From the NCBI GenBank assembly GCA_965365465.1, contig CBDUBU010000168.1, positions 1 to 8,529 of the forward strand: a DNA stretch of 8,529 bases. The letters are read 5' to 3'. Under the pieces are notes generated by a model. That model saw nothing but the letters and a program-made list of their open reading frames with translations, made no database searches and had not been told where the DNA came from. Both the position numbers and the translations under genes were made by a program. This document shows positions 6,692 to 8,529 of this stretch, piece after piece (the first letter of the stretch is position 1; the number at the start of each line of letters is the position of its first letter). Source of the DNA: CBDUBU01 sp965365465 (GTDB lineage Bacteria > Bacteroidota > Rhodothermia > Rhodothermales > DASSAV01).

Positions 6692-6806
6692 AAGGCGAAG
6701 CGGGGAAGAGCCGCAACGTGTTTTCCTCCTGTCCGAGAACATTGTCATACCGGCGTTCATTCTACCTGCAAAAGTCAGTTTTGCCGCTGTGAGCAGTGTT
6801 GCAGCG

Positions 6807-6875
6807 TGTGCAAGCTCTCCCGGACTCTTAATAATTGCGTAATCCAACACAGCCGGTACAGGCCGTACTTTTAAA
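6807..6875 (+). promoter_or_regulatory. Candidate promoter region for the two-component operon
   Basis: The 257-bp gap between queG and the response regulator turns AT-rich here. One reading is a sigma70-type site: AATAAT (6830-6835, 5 of 6 to TATAAT) with a weak -35 TGTGCA (6807-6812) at 17 bp. Another is TACTTTTA (6866-6873), which fits TAnnTTTG, the Bacteroidota -7 element, except at the last base, but without a good -33 partner. Either would make a separate transcript for the regulator-kinase pair. Apart from this, the palindrome at 6666 and the hairpin at 6892, I see nothing convincing in the gap. Confidence 0.3.
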
Positions 6876-6891
6876 AACTATCATCCTCTGC

Positions 6892-6908
6892 GCCCACCGT
6901 CTGTGGGC
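6892..6908 (+). promoter_or_regulatory. Leader hairpin just upstream of the response-regulator start
   Basis: GCCCAC (6892-6897) and GTGGGC (6903-6908) form a perfect 6-bp stem with a 5-nt loop. With a 2-nt bulge it extends by a CT/AG pair on the outside. It ends 14 nt before the ATG at 6923, where no Shine-Dalgarno is present, so it could affect ribosome access. It has no T tract and is unlikely to be a terminator. Confidence 0.35.
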
Positions 6909-6922
6909 AGACCTCTTCATCT

Positions 6923-7627
6923 ATGGAAGTCAACGCATCCTCCTTGCCTAAAATACTCATTGTAGACGACGAGGACGATATTCTCGATCTGCTGCAATAC
7001 AACCTCGAACGCGAACATTTTGAAACCTTGCTGGCGCGTGACGGGGTGGAAGCGCTCGAAAAGGCGAATGAGGAACAACCGGATTTGATCATTCTGGACA
7101 TCATGATGCCGCGCATGAACGGCATCGAGGCGTGCAGGAGGCTCCGCCAGCACGCAACGCTCCGGAACACCCCCATCATGATGCTGACGGCCCGCACCGA
7201 GGAGGAGGATCAGGTCAAGGGCCTTGACGTGGGGGCTGACATCTATCTCAGCAAGCCAGTTTCGGTCCCTGTGCTCATTAGCCAGATCCGGGCCTTGCTG
7301 CGGAGCCTCCATCGCACCGAAGTTCCTCCGGATCTGCTTCGCGTGCATGATCTGGAGATCAACCGGGATCGTTACCTCGTCTACAAGTCGGAAAATGAGG
7401 AGATGGTCGAGCTGCGTCTGCCTCGTAAGGAGTTTGAACTGCTCTATTATCTGGCGTTGCATCCGGGCAAGGTTTTTTCCCGCCAGGAACTGCTCGATCA
7501 GGTATGGGGACGCGACGTATATGTCGTAGACAGGACCGTTGATGTCCATGTGCGCAAGATCCGGGAGAAGCTGGGAAGTGAATACATTGAAACCGTGAAG
7601 GGAGTCGGCTACCGGTTTCAGAAGTGA
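6923..7627 (+). CDS. Two-component response regulator, OmpR/PhoB family
   Basis: This 234-aa cytoplasmic transcription factor is activated by phosphorylation from the kinase encoded next. The receiver domain (about 10-127) has the acidic pocket D15/D16 in LIVDDEDD, the phospho-acceptor D59 in LIILDIMMP, T89 in MLTA, and K111 in YLSKP. The winged-helix DNA-binding domain (about 137-233) has LRLPRKEFELLYYL (164-177), SRQELLDQVWG (186-196), recognition-helix region RTVDVHVRKIREKLG (204-218) and the C-terminal wing ETVKGVGYRF (223-232). Length and motifs are normal for PhoB/PhoP/WalR-type regulators. The ATG is the only sensible in-frame start before the receiver; it lacks a Shine-Dalgarno and follows a leader hairpin. 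The stop overlaps the kinase's possible GTG start as GTGA. PhoB-like by sequence, but no phosphate genes are near, so the signal and regulon are not named. Confidence 0.95.
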   Translation: MEVNASSLPKILIVDDEDDILDLLQYNLEREHFETLLARDGVEALEKANEEQPDLIILDIMMPRMNGIEACRRLRQHATLRNTPIMMLTARTEEEDQVKGLDVGADIYLSKPVSVPVLISQIRALLRSLHRTEVPPDLLRVHDLEINRDRYLVYKSENEEMVELRLPRKEFELLYYLALHPGKVFSRQELLDQVWGRDVYVVDRTVDVHVRKIREKLGSEYIETVKGVGYRFQK

Positions 7628-8529
7628 TCGCATTCCGGATGCTGCGGCAACGCCTGCTGCCTTCTGGCCTCCGGGTCTCTGTGCGTGAAGAGCGCGTCCT
7701 GCCTGCACACGTGCAGCCTACAAAGCCTTTCGACGTGAAACACCTGCTGCGACGGCTCGCATTTAGCAAGCTTTCCTTCAAAATTGCGCTTGTGGTTGCT
7801 GCGGCGCTGGCTTCCATCGGCGCAGCGCTTCAAATCTGGGGCGGGTTCCTCTCCTGGGTGGCCGTCGGCGCCGTGGTTCTGGCGGGAGGACTGAGCGCCT
7901 ACCTTGCAGCCTGGGCGCTGCTGGACAGACGTGTGGCGCTGGCGCATTCCACCCTCAAACAGATCAGAGGGCGGCGGTTCGAGAACCTGGAGGCGGCCCA
8001 CCTGCCGCGCGGCGACGAAATGAACGCGCTGCTCTGGGAGATCTACCGGATGGGGCTTACGCTGGAGAAGGAAATCCAGGAGTTCAGAAAGGTGGAAAAC
8101 TACCGGCGCGAGTTCCTGGGCAACGTCTCACATGAACTCAAGACGCCTATTTTTGCCATCCAGGGTTTTGCCGAGACGTTGCTGGATGGAGCGCTGAATG
8201 ACGAGCGGGTGAACCGGTCGTTTGTCGAAAAAATCCTCCGGAATGCAGACCGGCTCAACCACCTGGTGCGCGATCTTTCCGAGATCTCTCGCATCGAGAC
8301 GGGCGAGCAGAAGATGACGACCGCGCCCTTCAACATCGCCCGTGTGATAGAAGAGGTCGCCGAATCGCTTGAACTCGCGGCGCAAGCCAAAGAAATCACG
8401 CTCAGGATGCAGATAGACCGCAACCTGCCGCTGGTGGAAGGAGACCGGGAGCGGATTCGACAGGTGCTGACGAACCTGGTCGATAATGCCGTCAAATACA
8501 ACAACCCCGGCGGTTATGTCGAGATAGAG
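7624..8529 (+). CDS. Membrane sensor histidine kinase (3' truncated by window end)
   Basis: This kinase should phosphorylate the regulator encoded before it. Frame 1 is open from 7582 to the window end (302 codons from the GTG at 7624). Two hydrophobic segments (about 52-72 and 76-100) are separated by only a few residues, so there is almost no extracytoplasmic sensor domain. Next come a HAMP-like linker (about 101-155, with DEMNALLWEIYRMG near its end), the DHp domain with H-box NVSHELKTP (phospho-acceptor His170), and the start of the catalytic domain with N-box NLVDNAVKYN (284-293; N288 the Mg-binding Asn). The G-boxes lie outside the window. No PAS domain is seen. The start is uncertain: GTG 7624 (GTGA overlap with the regulator stop, as in the TolC-family gene), ATG 7639, or GTG 7735, which leaves a more usual 14-residue lead before helix 1. 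None has a clear Shine-Dalgarno. It is PhoR/WalK-like in its core. Confidence 0.92.
   Translation, partial: MIAFRMLRQRLLPSGLRVSVREERVLPAHVQPTKPFDVKHLLRRLAFSKLSFKIALVVAAALASIGAALQIWGGFLSWVAVGAVVLAGGLSAYLAAWALLDRRVALAHSTLKQIRGRRFENLEAAHLPRGDEMNALLWEIYRMGLTLEKEIQEFRKVENYRREFLGNVSHELKTPIFAIQGFAETLLDGALNDERVNRSFVEKILRNADRLNHLVRDLSEISRIETGEQKMTTAPFNIARVIEEVAESLELAAQAKEITLRMQIDRNLPLVEGDRERIRQVLTNLVDNAVKYNNPGGYVEIE

Noticed and set aside
5169..6716. Longest - strand open frame (515 codons), antisense to the DoxX-like gene and queG
   Set aside because: It covers two genes with firm or good + strand assignments. Its composition is that of a shadow frame.
6768..6784. GCAAAA/TTTTGC inverted repeat as a queG terminator
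   Set aside because: The stem is 6 bp, mostly A/T, with no following T tract and lies 100 bp after the stop; chance occurrence is likely.
6241..6792. Open frame of 183 codons on the + strand overlapping queG
   Set aside because: It is out of frame with the conserved iron-sulfur cysteines of queG and its translation is Ser/Arg/Pro-rich without a motif.
1..8529. CRISPR array, tRNA or rRNA gene, insertion sequence or phage gene
   Set aside because: I found no regularly spaced direct repeats, no tRNA-like cloverleaf, no transposase or integrase motifs and no terminal inverted repeats. Coding style is even across the window.

Overview
The window is a GC-rich (roughly 60% by eye), densely coding stretch of a Gram-negative bacterial chromosome. 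All recognisable genes are on the + strand. The outer-membrane efflux protein shows a double-membrane organism. The short QueG without a long C-terminal extension and the weak or absent Shine-Dalgarno sequences on several genes would fit the Bacteroidota/Rhodothermota/Chlorobi side of the tree, but this placement is tentative and rests on impression, not on a search.

Region 1 (1-5156) is the 3' part of a drug or lipid-type ABC exporter operon. Its order is a truncated ATPase (NBD1), a TolC-family outer-membrane channel, a second ATPase (NBD2) and two paralogous ABC-2 permeases. The genes overlap by 4 bp or are separated by 3 to 29 bp, which suggests one transcript with translational coupling. 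The set resembles the E. coli YbhGFSR exporter, but the two ATPase halves that are fused in YbhF are separate genes here, with the channel gene between them. A periplasmic adaptor (HlyD/YbhG type) would be expected upstream of the window. A strong hairpin followed by a T-rich tract at 5107-5156 closes the operon.

Region 2 (5157-6691) holds a small four-helix membrane protein of DoxX/DUF417 type and queG, the iron-sulfur/cobalamin enzyme for the last step of queuosine synthesis. An imperfect palindromic element with two competing hairpins follows the queG stop codon directly.

Region 3 (6692-8529) starts with a roughly 230-bp non-coding leader with promoter-like sequence and a short hairpin. 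It is followed by a two-component pair: an OmpR/PhoB-type response regulator and a membrane histidine kinase with almost no periplasmic loop. The kinase is cut off by the window end inside its catalytic domain.

Nothing here is clearly a new biological system. The points most worth a second look are the asymmetric ATP sites predicted for the split NBD pair, the operon layout with the channel gene between the two ATPases, and the structured element after queG.
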